This document shows, in pieces, positions 12,350-23,520 of a DNA stretch of 64,000 bases. The number at the start of each line of letters is the position of its first letter. Positions within the stretch are counted from its first letter, which is position 1. The position numbers were made by a program, and so were the translations under genes. The notes below the pieces were generated by a model, which saw only the letters and a program-made list of their open reading frames with translations, made no database searches and was not told the origin of the DNA. Source of the DNA: Nilaparvata lugens (Eukaryota; Arthropoda; Insecta; Hemiptera; Delphacidae); the NCBI RefSeq assembly GCF_014356525.2, contig NC_052510.1, forward strand, positions 13,440,778 to 13,504,777, given 5' to 3'.

Positions 12350-12610
12350 ATATTATTCGTTAAAAGTGGTAATTGAGTGGAATATTTCTAATTAATTTAT
12401 CAATTTAAGCCAACTAAATTCAAAATTTATAGTTTTAATGTTTATTTTGGACCAAAATTTTATAAAAATTGTACACGTGAAATTCTAACCTTATCTTGGA
12501 CTGTGTCACCTATAAATTTGAAAGAAAAATAGCACAAGGACTACCTTATTATTTCATCTTTCAATGTTATTACATTTGTGTCATTTGCATTGTAAATAAA
12601 TAAATAAATA
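12350..12610 (+). mobile_element. Retroelement 3' region, copy 1 (partner at 57535-57790)
   Basis: About 240 bp recurs in reverse orientation at 57535-57790: AGTTTTAATGTTTATTTTGG, ACGTGAAATTCTAACCTTAT, AGCACAAGGACTACCTTATT and TGTCATTTGCATTGTAAATA are shared, some with slight changes. The element ends in a TAAA-repeat tail. GAAAGA...TCTTTC encloses the ACAAGG/CCTT loop, the same hairpin plan as the tails at 4275, 23125 and 23640. No reverse-transcriptase frame is present, so it is a SINE or a truncated LINE. Confidence 0.6.
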
Positions 12611-13389
12611 AATAATAAATTTCATGCAATAAATTCATCTTATACTATGAATTATAAATATTATGGGGGATTTAATAAATTAAAAACTGTGTATTTATAA
12701 CGTCTATAAACGAAGTCTTTATAATTTAATACGAATTTAAACGAAGTGTATATAATTTGATATTTTAATTTGATTTAAACGAAGTCTTTATCATTTTGCT
12801 CAATACCTTAAGAGAAATAGTAGAAGGAGTATCCTTAGTTTTTTTCTCCCATTCAGTGCTTTCTTGAAAGATAATAATTAAAAAAAATATAAATAAATCT
12901 CGATCTGTTAACTCCATTAACAGGCGTTATTCCAATAATAATTATTACCGTACGCTTTTTTGGTCAAATTCATCGATTATTTATATTATTATTATTTATA
13001 TAAATAACAAAGTTATGGCTTTTTCAACTAGCCTATTTCAACTATTTTTATTCAACATTTAAATAGATTCAAGTTTTTGAAAGTATATTTTAAAGTACAG
13101 TACACAAAAAGTGATAAAATTCATAGAATACAATTTTTTCTGCTAAACTTATCTACCAATAAATATAATCATTTCCATGATTCTATGATTGATTTCCATG
13201 CTCCTCTATTCAGCTCTGTATAAAAATTTCTCGTTCCTTGTAATCAATTTTTTCACCCATAAATTAAGAACAGTTGAGAATACTATTTTTTATCACAATA
13301 ATGTATCAAAAAGTAATTTTTATCACAATAATTCATCAAAAAGTATTTATATAGATCAAAATCAATAAAATACTGTGCAATTTGACAGC
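12611..13389. other. No gene; small tandem repeats
   Basis: Contains degenerate repeats of TTTAAACGAAGT(C/G)T at about 12705-12795, and a 29 bp direct repeat (TTTTATCACAATAAT...CATCAAAAAGTA) at about 13290-13345, just downstream of the tRNA-Lys gene in its own direction. Confidence 0.5.
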
Positions 13390-13394
13390 AAAAA
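13390..13394 (-). terminator. Pol III terminator of tRNA-Lys
   Basis: Five A residues on the plus strand give TTTTT on the transcribed strand, a few nucleotides past the tRNA 3' end. This is the usual RNA polymerase III stop. Confidence 0.75.
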
Positions 13395-13399
13395 TATTC

Positions 13400-13472
13400 C
13401 GCCCAACGTGGGGCTCGAACCCACGACCCTGAGATTAAGAGTCTCATGCTCTACCGACTGAGCTAGCCGGGC
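13400..13472 (-). tRNA. tRNA-Lys, anticodon CTT
   Basis: A complete 73 nt cloverleaf on the minus strand. It has a seven-pair acceptor stem (GCCCGGC with GTTGGGC, two G-U pairs), D arm GCTCAGTCGGTAGAGC, anticodon arm TGAGA-CTCTTAA-TCTCA with anticodon CTT at 34-36, a five-base variable loop and T arm GTGGG-TTCGAGC-CCCAC. The discriminator is G. A and B box promoters are intact, CCA is not encoded and there is no intron, as expected for a functional nuclear gene. A TTTTT terminator follows. Confidence 0.97.
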
Positions 13473-13634
13473 GATGGGAGAAGAAGGAGAAATTTCTTTA
13501 CAAGAATCGGGCATTCCACGAGTGTCCTGTTTGGTGTGTCGTACTCTTACTTTCTCCCTCCCATCACAAGTTCTGTTATATTTTGTGGCAGATTTGAAAA
13601 TGCGTTTTTCACTTCATCACTATTATTTTTATTA

Positions 13635-13847
13635 CTAGTAGGTAACCCGTGCTTCGCAATGGTCTATTTTAAAACTGCAAAATGAAAACTTGACCTAATA
13701 AAAAACTCCATCCTCGGTTAATGAAGAATCTTTATGCAAATTTTCAAATCAATCAGTCCAGTAGTTCAGATGTGATAATGTGTCAAACATAATTTTCCTA
13801 CATCACGTACGTGTATGAGCCAGCTCTTTCCATTATTATAGTAAAGA
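13635..13847 (-). mobile_element. Short non-autonomous Helitron
   Basis: On the minus strand it starts A|TCTTTACTATAATAATGG and ends with a GC-richer segment (GCGAAGCACGGGTTACC) followed by CTAG|T. TC start, CTAG end and insertion between A and T are Helitron hallmarks. No Rep/helicase frame fits in 213 bp. Relatives lie at 1-70, 14036-14197 and 33037-33275. Confidence 0.7.
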
Positions 13848-14035
13848 TGATGGATGATTTATAAGTATCTTTGAATGAGAATAACTTTTGAACGGTTTGA
13901 GAAATCGGTGCGGTTTTGATGCGACAGAAAATCAGTTATTTTTATTCGAATAGGATCCCCAATCTTACCTATCATCTAGTGTCCCTTTTAAAAGAAATGT
14001 TCAGCTGCTTCTATACAACAACTGGAAGCATGACA

Positions 14036-14197
14036 AATTGAAAACTTGACGTAATGAAATCTTGAAGAACTGAAAATAGACATAAATAACCATCCTCGGT
14101 TAGTTAAGAATCTATATATGCAAAATTTCCAATTGATCAGTTGAGTATATTTCAGACGTGATGATGCGTCAAACATAATTCCCTATTCCTTACGTGT
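14036..14197 (-). mobile_element. Helitron fragment
   Basis: Internal sequence matches 13680-13815: GAAAACTTGAC, CATCCTCGGTTA, a shifted GATGATGCGTCAAACATAAT, and a CCT.ACGTG end. Both terminal signatures are missing or eroded. Confidence 0.55.
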
Positions 14198-14596
14198 TGA
14201 AAACCTCACAGAATCATATTGATTTTTCCAATACATCAATAAATGTTAGTTCGATTAGGATCCTCCTAAATTTGAATCAGCCTTTTGTTTTCCCAATTCC
14301 AAACAAAATACCTAAAATACTCGTTTCACTGGGAATTCGTGCCTGATAGTACATTATAACTGAAGAATATAAACTATTAATTATTTTATTGTGATCTATT
14401 CATGTTTTTCTTATGAAATTCAATGATAGGCCTACAGCATGAAGACTATGTCCAATTTATTTGTACTGGTGGCAAAATGTTACATTAAAAATAACTATTT
14501 GATAAAATCCAAGTTCAATTGTAATGAAAACAAATTCCTTCAAAAATAATTGATAATAATACGTTTCGAGGGAAAAAATTAAGATCAAAAAATTGG

Positions 14597-14666
14597 GAAG
14601 CATCGGGATTCAAACCGAGGAACCATCGTTCCGTAAGCTAGCGTTTCACCGTTGCGCTACATGGCC
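14597..14666 (-). pseudogene. tRNA-like relic (SINE head or tRNA pseudogene)
   Basis: On the minus strand GGCCATG is followed by an A-box-like TAGCGCAACGGTGAAACGC and a B-box-like GGTTTGAATCCC at tRNA spacing. The acceptor, anticodon and T stems do not pair properly, so it is not a functional tRNA. A loop reading TTACGGA hints at an Arg(ACG)-type ancestor. Confidence 0.5.
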
Positions 14667-14784
14667 GTTCGAAAATGATAGTCTTGTAACAGTATTATAA
14701 CCTCCTCATAAAAAAACACACTTTGGGCTGCAACAATGTAGCTTCATGTACGGTAGCATAGATGAATTTGAACATTAATTCTGA

Positions 14785-14974
14785 AAAATCTAGAAGGAAA
14801 ATTGAAATTTGGGCTTCCAGGTGCACGAGATTGATATTTTTAGAATCTATGTTCAAAATTTGGAGATCTAAATCATTCCCGTTTTTCCGTTATGCAATCC
14901 ACAAGTTGACATGTTTTGATGCGAACAAACGAACACACGAACAAACACAACCCTACTCTCTCTTATTATAAAGA
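14785..14974 (-). mobile_element. Possible second Helitron family, 5' end
   Basis: On the minus strand it starts A|TCTTTATAATAAGAGAGAGT, then GGGTTGTGTTTGTTCG. The TC start and the TATAATAA motif resemble the neighbouring Helitrons, but the interior differs. The 3' end was not found. Confidence 0.35.
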
Positions 14975-15841
14975 TTATATTTACAGAAGAATATAACCTA
15001 TATATTACAAAATGTTCAATGTTCCCTGTTTGTGGTAAATATATAAATCTAGTTTATAATCCAAATTCTCTTTACGATAACGAAGAAGAACAGTTTTACT
15101 TTTCATTAATTAGAGAGATAAATTACAATCTATAGAATCGCTATTATTATCTATTTTTATCCTGACATACTTTTTGTATCAAAGAAGTTTAGAACAAGTA
15201 GAAATGAGGAATGAGCCCCTTACTACATAGGAATTCCATATCGCTATAATTTACTACCGTACCGTATTTCATTTTATTTCAGCCTATTTGTGAAAATATA
15301 GAAGAAAAACTAAGCAAAACACTCTGGTCGCTTATTTTATTTGAGCCAGTAGCTCCTGATTGGAAAGGGTTTTGTGCAGTCAGTAGTTCTGAGAAATCCT
15401 CAATTATTACTCAATCCTCACAGATGCTTTCAAAGGCAAGGCTTTTTTAAAAGGAAGTAAAGAAGAAAAAACGGAAAGAGAGCCGATTAAGGTGATTCAC
15501 TAAACGGTCACTTTCCATTAGGGCAATCACAGAGAGGAAGAAAGGGTTGAGAGAGGAGGAAATGGAAGAGAGTGATTAGGATGGCAAAGAGACTTTATTT
15601 TCGGATGAAATGCTTTCGGTGTTGGAGTCGGAACCCTATATAGCCCTGCAACTCTGTTCGAAGTGAACGTTTACTTTGTGGTTGTAGGTGGAGCCGTTTC
15701 TCGTGAAAAGTACTTAGTGGTAACGTTATCCGGTAGGAGAATAATCTACACTGTGGCAAAAGTGATCCCACTATGTAATTGTAATAAAAGAGACAATAAT
15801 TGTCACGTTATTTTTTATATTTAAATAACGATTAGCCTCCT
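14975..15841. other. No recognisable gene
   Basis: Contains a purine-rich patch (15460-15600) and a GC-richer segment with a CTATATAG box near 15635. No open frame follows it that I would call coding. Confidence 0.4.
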
Positions 15842-15915
15842 GCTTGGCATCAGTCGGTAGAGCATGAAATATTTTAATATAATTATAAAAAAAAAAATTA
15901 GGTCGTGGTTTTTAA
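15842..15915 (+). pseudogene. Degenerate tRNA-Lys relic
   Basis: CAGTCGGTAGAGCATGA and, about 40 nt further on, AGGTCGTGGTT match the D arm and variable/T arm of the intact tRNA-Lys 2.4 kb upstream, which lies on the other strand. The anticodon region is replaced by AT-rich sequence and the T loop is lost. Confidence 0.5.
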
Positions 15916-16006
15916 TAGGATACAGTCTCATAAAAATCTTTATAGGCCCAGATATGAGCTTCCACTATAATTCTGATAATTCATTAAAAAATAAATAAAT
16001 AAATAA

Positions 16007-16007
<1 letters not shown>

Positions 16008-16101
<94 letters not shown>

Positions 16102-16102
16102 T
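16008..16102. repeat. TA microsatellite
   Basis: Long TA run broken by a few TAA steps. The tyrosine/isoleucine-rich frame over it is an artefact of the repeat. Confidence 0.95.
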
Positions 16103-17996
16103 GGTACTTATCCTATAGTATTGAGGAATTAAAATAAATTGCACACCATAAACAATTTGATACATATATTAACAAATATTGCAAAAATAGATCAGGGCAA
16201 AAAATATAAAGAGCGATAAAAAATATATAATATAAAAATAGAACAATAATCGAAATCAGTAAAATATCACAGGCTAAATACTATTCTCTAAATTTATAGC
16301 ACGAAACGTTACCATGTGCTTTTATTTTATAATCATATGCATCCTTTTGTATGTAGCTGCGATATTAGCTTGCTAATACTTGTTGACTTGGACAATTCCA
16401 TTAAAAATAGTTTCCTTAAAATCAGCTTGATAAATTGGCAACCAATAATCCAAATATATATATTAAATTCTATAGTATCTAATAGATTTCTTTGCAATGA
16501 ATATATATTTTTATCTCAGGGTGCAATATTCGGCACCTGACGGAATAAATAGAGCAATTCATCTAGTGAATCAGAGCTACGACAAACTATCGCAAATTAT
16601 ATTGCAGAAATTAAAGATCATATGAATATGTATTAACAGCCTAGATTTTATACTTCTTTGATTTATAGAACTTCTGATATGTGGATTTATTCGTTATTCT
16701 TCTAATAAAATACCTTTAATACTACATTTACTTGCGCAAGTATTTTTTACTAAATTCTTAAATTTATAAGAAAACCCTTTCAACGAGCTAGCTTTGATTA
16801 TCATGTAATTTCGAAGCACTGAGGGCGCCCTATCACTATTTCAATATTTCTCACTCACGTGTCGAAATTTTCTTATGAGCTGCTGATGTCGATCCAACTC
16901 CTGGTGGTCCTGGACTATGGTAGCCGGAGTCGTCTCTTCCAAGGGGTTACAAAATTATTTAAAAAAAAATGAAAATGACTTTTGCTTTATAAGAGCATCA
17001 CAAAGTCTTATAAGAAATTTAGTAATTCAATCTAACTTTAAATTTTTACAAGTTATAGCAAGGTATTACGCTCTATAATATTTAGGGACCTCTCATGGTG
17101 GCATTTGGCAGGCGAGTGTTGGTTCTCCTTTCTCAATTTTACAATTCTCATTTCCGATTTCTAAATTTACATAAAATTTGAATATCCTAGTCCTCCGCCA
17201 TTCAAGGTTCAAATAGACCGTACTAAAATATTAAATTATTACTTATGTTGTATGTTTAATAATTTCTTTGCCTTCGGGCCATATCCAAAACATAGACTAT
17301 ACAACAATTTTATACAAATTCTATTTATTTGTAGAAATATATACAAATATTTTTGAATCGGCATACTATTGCCGCCTATCAATTGCCATTATGTGATTGG
17401 TGCATGCAAATTGTTTCAGTATTCATGCGCTTGGTAACCTCCTATTTCCTGGATACATTTAATTATTTTTATTAGGTTTTTTAAATATGCCCTCTACATG
17501 CTAGTTAATTTTCTATATGTTATTATTTGTTTCATGCATCATAATAGTTAGCCACGTGAGACCTTTTGTTCCTCAAATTGCATACCGTTTTGCCGCAATA
17601 AATTTCTGCCAAGGTGTTTGGTCAGATTCTACGTTGCATGGCTCGGTCGATCGTTAGGTCGCCGATCACTAAATGTTTATGCCTAACCTCAACCTTCAAT
17701 ATTTTATATAATAATTATATATTAGCAAAAAATATTTCAATTCCTCTTAGGCTGTTGTACAGTTTAGCCAGGACAATCTGATATTATCTAATCTTTATGT
17801 TATCTCTTTGGCGATATTAGCCAGTTACTTTACTTAGACCTATTATATTTCTGCTAGGGATTTTTATATCTATCCAAATTTCAATATGTTATATAATTTA
17901 ATACAGTATTTTCCAGTTATCAGTATGGTTTAGTGAAATAATTATATTCAATTTTGCTTTCAACTTATCTAAATTCTAAACTCCTAGTCCAAAATA
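16103..17996. other. No recognisable gene
   Basis: About 1.9 kb of AT-rich DNA. Around 16850-17680 several GC-richer phrases alternate with AT-rich text, as in decayed transposons, but I cannot assign a family. The frame at 16316-16540 (+) has no recognisable motif. Confidence 0.35.
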
Positions 17997-18524
17997 CTAG
18001 TAGTTCTGTGAACAGTAGACCTCGCGCTCAGTGAATTACATTGACCTGTTGTTATGTTTTCTCAAAAATTAATAAATAATTTATCAATTAAAAATGTCTA
18101 GAAAAAATCCTAAATAAACATAGAGCTTTCTGTCCTATATCGTGCCTATATCAGGTCTGGCTGCAACTGTCTACAACGTTGATGGAAAGATACAATTTAC
18201 AAGATGTTCGATGTTTTTGAACGGGTAGTATTATAGTCCACTAGACAGCTGATTTATGATGAATAACTCTATAGTCTGATTTTTACGGTAATATTGGCGT
18301 ATGAAGGAGGCTCCTTTTTCCTTTTATATTATCCTTGAAATGCAAAATTTCCAAAAACCTTGTATATACGTCGACGCGCAATTTAAAAAGGAACATACCT
18401 GTCAAATTTCATGAAAATCTATTACCGCGTTTCGCCGTAAATGCGCAACATAAAAACATTTAAACATTAAGAGAAATGCCAAACCGTCGACTTGAATCTT
18501 GGACCTCACTTCGCTCTGTCAATA
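17997..18524. mobile_element. Interspersed element, family C, copy 1
   Basis: Begins CTAGTAGTTCTGTGAACAGT and ends GACCTCACTTCGCTCTGTCA. The last 300 bp match 42855-43167 closely, including AAGGAGGCTCC, TACGTCGACGCGCAATT, ATTACCGCGTTTCGCCGTAA and CAAACCGTCGACTTGAATCT. No coding capacity. The reversed start gives a CTAG end and a short TGTTC/GAAC stem, so a Helitron origin is possible but the other end does not fit. Confidence 0.6.
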
Positions 18525-18987
18525 AACAACATATAAGTGATAAATATAACCTATTTTTGGCCAATTTCTATCCAAATTTTGGAAAGGAACAGTTTTTCGA
18601 TTTAAGCCTGTTGTTCCTTTCCCAATCATTCATAGTTGAGAATTATATTGTATCTATCAATGTATAAATAAATAAATAATTGAAATTTGTGAAATGGAGT
18701 TAGAGAACCAGGAGGAATTTATTAAATTATTTTAGTAGCCTATTTTTCCATTTTGAAAAAGTATTGGCTTAGTTTCTATTCTTTTTTCATGTGGCACTGA
18801 TGTAGCTTATACATATTGCATCAGCAACACATATTCCTGTGGTATAATTGAGATTTCTGTCTCTAGTGTAAGTGGAGTTCCTCTTTTTAATAAGAATCCT
18901 TTTAATGCCTATGGCTCTCAACCACTTCTCATCGATGTGCATTGAATTTTTTAACCATAGCTAATAGAAGTTAAACATCTCTGGTAA
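18525..18987. other. No recognisable gene
   Basis: The short plus-strand frame 18476-18667 begins inside the family C element and is not supported as a gene. Confidence 0.45.
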
Positions 18988-19918
18988 CTATAGTGAGGTC
19001 CAAGTTATAATGGCAGTGTTTGATTAACAGTGGTATTGCTATCCTTGTCTATCATTCAACAAAGCTGATAGCGCTATCTCTTTCTCGATTTGCTCTGTTG
19101 CCAGATCGGCTTTTAACAATGTAGAATTAATAATTAATTGACAAAATATTTTATCTTTATTATGTAAATTTATTATGAAATTATTGAAAAAAAAAATTAT
19201 TGCTTGATAAAATATAATTGATTATTTTAAACGAGAATGAACAGTTAATATACATGTATCAGCCACCGTCTATAGGAGGCGTTGACAAGTGACGCTACGC
19301 TACTGGTGGAACATGTGAGGGTGAGTCATTGCACCCTAACTCGGCAGTGTCTTGAGCTATGGAGCTCTATGACAGCTCAAAGTAATAACAGTGCTGAAGT
19401 TGGGGGTTCCTGATATTATAAGACCTTTAGTAGAACTTGGCAATTTTATCTTTATTTATTTATTCTATTTTTTTTTTAATTTCATTTTATTCTCTGATTT
19501 TTCTTTTTCTAATTCATTAATTTCTGTTATTCTAATTCTAGTTTAATTTTCATTTCATTTTCGAAATATATTTTTGTGAATATATAAGTGAAAATATGTA
19601 TATATATGTATCTTTTTATTTTGCCTAGTCTACTTTTTTGGGAGAAGTGGTAATGGAGAAGGGTTCTCTCCTAGGGAATTTAGTACTGTGAACAGTGGCT
19701 GACTGGCAATCAGCTGCTGGCACCTTTACTGCCCAACTGCTAACTGTCAATCAGGCCACCATTGTTGAAATGGGAGTGGCTTGTGGGTCTGAGCTGGTCA
19801 TGGTATTTCGTACATCTGCCTTATTGATGTACGACAAGTGACAAGACAGAGGTTCGGCATCGGCAACGTTGTTCTCCTATCTTTCTCCACTGCCATTATA
19901 ACGTGAACCTCACTATAG
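18988..19918. mobile_element. Non-autonomous DNA transposon, family T, long copy
   Basis: 31 bp terminal inverted repeats, 18988-19018 (CTATAGTGAGGTCC...GGCAGTG) and 19888-19918, with two mismatches. Just inside the left end is GCTATCCTTGTCTATCATTC, also found (reversed) inside the right end of the 20060-20278 element. The interior has no transposase frame. CTATAG/TA at the edges is compatible with a Tc1/mariner-like TA target, which is an inference. Confidence 0.65.
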
Positions 19919-20059
19919 TATGGACTGTTCAGGAATTCCATATCCACAGAGAAAATTTGCATTGAATGAAGTCGAAAATTTATTAGTGAACAGCAAAAGT
20001 TTGTTGGTCAGTTGAAAATTTGTAAAGTCTATCTTTTGGAGTTGAACAAGTGAATTTGA

Positions 20060-20278
20060 CTATAGTGAGGTCCACGTTATAATGGCAGTGGATAAAGATA
20101 GAAGAATAGCGATGCTGATTCTCTGTATTAATTAATTATATTTCTACACTGTCAAAAACATAATTGGCATCGTTGTGGACCTAGAAAAGGATAGTACAAT
20201 CGGCTTTGTTGAATGATAGACAAGGATAGCAAAACCAAAGTTGATCAAATACTGTCATTATAACGTGGACCTCACTAG
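20060..20278. mobile_element. Family T MITE, short copy
   Basis: 219 bp with left end CTATAGTGAGGTCCACGTTA and right end TAACGTGGACCTCACTAG, the same termini as the 18988-19918 element 140 bp away. Confidence 0.7.
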
Positions 20279-20679
20279 TTCAAGCAAACCAGGTTAATCT
20301 ACAAAATTTTTAGTTAATCAACAATGAGTCCAGAGTCCTAACAGCATGTTCATGAGTTCAGAAAAGCATGTATGCACCCCATAAAAATGGGCTAACCAAC
20401 TGTTCCCGATGCATCGATCCTTTCAACCTATTTAGAAAGTGATCAGCGCTGAGATGGGAATCCTGCTGTCGGCTGCCCAAGATTATAATTTGAGTGTCGA
20501 AAAGAGGAGTGCAATGAGTTTTCGGATGAGCTTCGGCTACTTTTGTTGCTCATTTCTTTCTTTTTTTGGCAATAAGTAGTATGAAAGATAAAGTGAAGCG
20601 AACGCGACGATGCGTAAAGTCAAAACACAACTCCCGACAAGAATCTATCTTTTCTCCTCTTTTTCTTTTACCACTACTT
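20279..20679. other. No recognisable gene
   Basis: Unique-looking DNA leading into the pyrimidine tract. An ATG at 20566 opens a frame only because the downstream tract lacks stops. Confidence 0.5.
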
Positions 20680-21215
20680 CAATATTTTCTTCTTGTTCTA
20701 ACTCTTCTTCTCATGTTCTTTTTCTCCTTATTTTTCTTCTTCTTCTTCTTCTTCTCTTCTTCTTCTCTTCTTCTTCTCTTCTTCTTCTTCTTCTTCCTTT
20801 TCTTCTTTTTCTTTTTCTCCTCCTTCTTCTTCTTCTTCAGCTCCTTCTTTTTCTCCTCCTCCTCCTCCTCCTCCTCCTCCTCCTCCTCCTCCTCCTCCTC
20901 CTCCTCCTCCCCCTCCTCCTCCTCCTCCTTCTCCTCCTCCTTCTTCTTCTCCTCCTTCTTATTCTTCTCCTTCTCCTCCTCTTCCTTTACTTCTTATTCT
21001 TCTCCTTCTCCTTCTCTTCCTCCTTCTTCTCCTTCTTCTTCTCCTCCTCCATTACCATCTCCTTTTCCTTCTTCCTCTCCTTCTTCTTCTCCATTATCAT
21101 CGCCTTCTTCTCCATCTCCATCTCCATTTCCTTCTTTTCCTTCCTCTTTCTCTTCTTCTTCTTCTTCTTCTTCTTCTTCTTCGTCTTCTTATTTTATATT
21201 TATTCTTTTTTCTTC
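20680..21215. repeat. Polypyrimidine tract (TTC/TCC)n, about 540 bp
   Basis: Almost uninterrupted C/T on the plus strand, built from TTC, TCC and CTT triplets, including a nearly pure TCC block near 20850-20930. Two long overlapping frames (Ser/Phe- and Leu-rich) result from the lack of stops and are not genes. Mirror-symmetric pyrimidine runs of this kind can form triplex (H-) DNA. Confidence 0.95.
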
Positions 21216-21691
21216 TCATGTAGGAATTTTCCAATTAAAATGAGACCAGCCAGCCTATAAAGTTGAAGTGTTGCAATGAGCCTTCTCTTCAAAACCGATA
21301 AAGCTCCTCAATGTAAGCCTATATCCCATTCGCCTGGCATTACTTCGCAGTAGTCCAGTAGTTGCTTGTTGCTTTCTTCTTGCATGATGCTTCTCCATAC
21401 CTGAGCTTGACTTTCATTATCTTTTCCCGCCTTGAAACTCCACGTTTCCAATCGATTTCCAGCTCACTGTGTGAATCTTACAAATAACCCTGTTCTTCTC
21501 TCAATAATGATCGAAAAATGTCGTAAATAAAAAAAATTATAAAAGGGTACTTAGGTAATTAGGTTATTCATTTTCATGATGAATTGGTTTGTTTTACTTC
21601 TATTCATTCCAATAATATCTCATGGATTGCAAGTATTCTTGGATGGAGTCTAGATGTGGAGTTCCCATACATGGTCGATAACTACTGCTTA
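21216..21691. other. No recognisable gene
   Basis: Mixed-composition DNA after the pyrimidine tract, without a supported reading frame. Confidence 0.45.
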
Positions 21692-22062
21692 AAAATTTTG
21701 TTGCCAGTTTTTATATAGGCTACCGTATTACTAATATTGCTAAATTGCCAAAAGATTTATAGAGAAATGATGTTGCACAACATTGTTTTAATTCTCTGTT
21801 ATTCGATAACCAAACATACATAAACAAATACAATAGCTTTGATGTACGGAATAATATACGAATCTAGACAACATAAAATGTCTAAAAATGTTGTTGCTAG
21901 TTTTTATATAGACTACCGTATCAATAATTGCTGGACTTTCAAAAGATTCATAGAGAAATGATGTTGCACAACATCGTTTTAATTCTCTTTTATTCAATTA
22001 CTAAACAGACATAAACAAATACATTAGCTTTGATGTACGGAATAATAGTCGAATCTAGCAGG
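21692..22062. repeat. Tandem duplication, period about 191 bp
   Basis: Two diverged copies. TTGTTGC(C/T)AGTTTTTATATAG, TAGAGAAATGATGTTGCACA and GCTTTGATGTACGGAATAAT appear in the same order in both. Confidence 0.8.
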
Positions 22063-22490
22063 AATCCACAGCTAACAGATTTCAATCAACACTTTTTCAA
22101 ATTTATCATAAATTGCAAAACAGACAACAATTTTTCAGTTCACACCAGTCTCATCAATCACCAACCAGCCTCATACAAACAAATTTTTCTTTTCAAATTT
22201 TCTGCTCTTTCTTCCACCGTTCATTAACTTAGTGTCTGAGAATTTGCTTACAATTTTGTTGAAGAGTCTATTTTCAGCAATGGTGTGTAGTAAGAGAGCT
22301 CGAAATTTCACCTCTGACGTGTGGAGGTAAATTTGCGGAGGAGTCCAAAGAAAAGAATCATGTAAATAACATCAACAATGTTTGCAATAAGTTCACTGTA
22401 CTCTGGCTTTTCTTTTGAAACAAGCTTCACACGTGTGAATCTGTAAATAATTTATCTAAGAGTTTCGAAGAACCATACAAAACAACGATG
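22063..22490. other. No recognisable gene
   Basis: A short plus-strand frame at 22030-22227 starts inside the duplication and carries no recognisable motif. Confidence 0.45.
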
Positions 22491-22755
22491 GGATTTATCT
22501 TATTCATCCTCTCATATAGTTTTTCGAGGAAGTGATTTGAAAGGATATTGTGTCTAGTTTGAAAGAGAGTGATTCAATATTCTCATGAATCATATACGTA
22601 TCAATATGATGAGTTGGGATCAATACTTTTGATACAATGATTGGATTTATCTTATTCATCCTCTAATATAGTTTTTCGGAGAAGTGATTTGAAAGGATAT
22701 TATGTCTAGTTTGTGATTCAATATTCTCATGAATCATTTATCAATATCATGTGTT
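22491..22755. repeat. Tandem duplication, period about 152 bp
   Basis: GGATTTATCTTATTCATCCT, GTGATTTGAAAGGATATT and GATTCAATATTCTCATGAAT occur twice in order. The second copy lacks the GAAAGAGA insert of the first. Confidence 0.8.
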
Positions 22756-22954
22756 TGGATACAGCGATGACTAAATGATGAATGTAGATAAAAAGAGAAA
22801 GACTTTCTTCGAAATCCCGATGTCTATGACAATGTATTGACAAGAATATGACAATGAATAAATAATGAACAATGAATGAAAGGAGAAGGTTTATTTGGAT
22901 TTTTCCCCACTTCATCGCGAACTAGAGGTTATATTGTTAAACTGAGAAGAGTGT

Positions 22955-23115
22955 GTACTGGTGTTTCGGATGGACACGTTAAGCCGTCGGTCCCGGCTGC
23001 CTAAAAAGCAGTCGTTAGGTCATGTCAGAGGCCCTGAAATTGATCAGTTGCGACCTGAAAACTCTGACACCAGATCTGAGCCAGCCAGGTCACACGATAT
23101 TATTATTATTATTAC
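22955..23115 (+). mobile_element. Non-LTR retrotransposon 3' end with ATT tail
   Basis: Contains GGATGGACACGTTAAGCCGT, CGGTCCCGGCTGC, GTCGTTAGGTCATGTCAGAG and CTCTGACACCAGAT, then an ATT-repeat tail. This phrase order resembles 3' untranslated ends of insect LINEs as I remember them. The frame across it is not a reverse transcriptase and is not a gene. Confidence 0.5.
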
Positions 23116-23124
23116 TGGTGATAA

Positions 23125-23215
23125 CTTTATTCATTTCATTTATACAATAAGTGCATTATCAAAATGATAGGGAGAGGAAAAATAAGGTAACCTTGTTCTA
23201 TTCCTCTCCCAAATT
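23125..23215 (-). repeat. Retroelement 3' tail with hairpin module
   Basis: On the minus strand GGGAGAGGAATAGAACAAGG and TTTTTCCTCTCCC form a stem around a GGTTACC loop, followed by ATTTTGATAATGCACTTATT and an AATGAATAAAG tail. Homologous in order to 4275-4360, 23640-23755 and 44003-44160. Confidence 0.5.
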
Positions 23216-23520
23216 TAGATAACACATAGTCCGAAATAGGTTAAGTCTTGTAGTTCTTCAATTCACAAATTTTTAGTCCTCAAGTGTTTTCACAAATTAG
23301 ATTTTCAAATTTAGATGTTTCAAAACTAAACAGAGAAGAAATATTTCACATTATTATAACTAAAATAGGAAATATTCACATATAAAAAATATAATTTTGA
23401 ATAACTAATAATTTTAACTGTTAAGTAGTATGTATTTTTTCAATTTTCACAAAATACTTCTTTATTTAATTGTCTTTTTTCGTTAGGGCTACTCTTCAAT
23501 AGAGATAAAAATAAAAATCT
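23216..23520. other. No recognisable gene
   Basis: AT-rich spacer between two repeat elements with nothing I can assign. Confidence 0.45.

Noticed and set aside
15630..15645. CTATATAG box followed by a GC-richer stretch, as a core promoter
   Set aside because: No coding region or initiator context follows, and such boxes are common in AT-rich DNA. The similar box near 30168 is equally unsupported.
16797..18000. LTR retrotransposon
   Set aside because: Transposon-like text, but no pair of long terminal repeats, primer-binding site or pol motif could be found.
20566..21260. Long Ser/Phe/Leu frames of 216-225 residues
   Set aside because: They follow from a C/T-only tract that contains no stop codons; two frames overlap with equal quality and no domain or codon signal.
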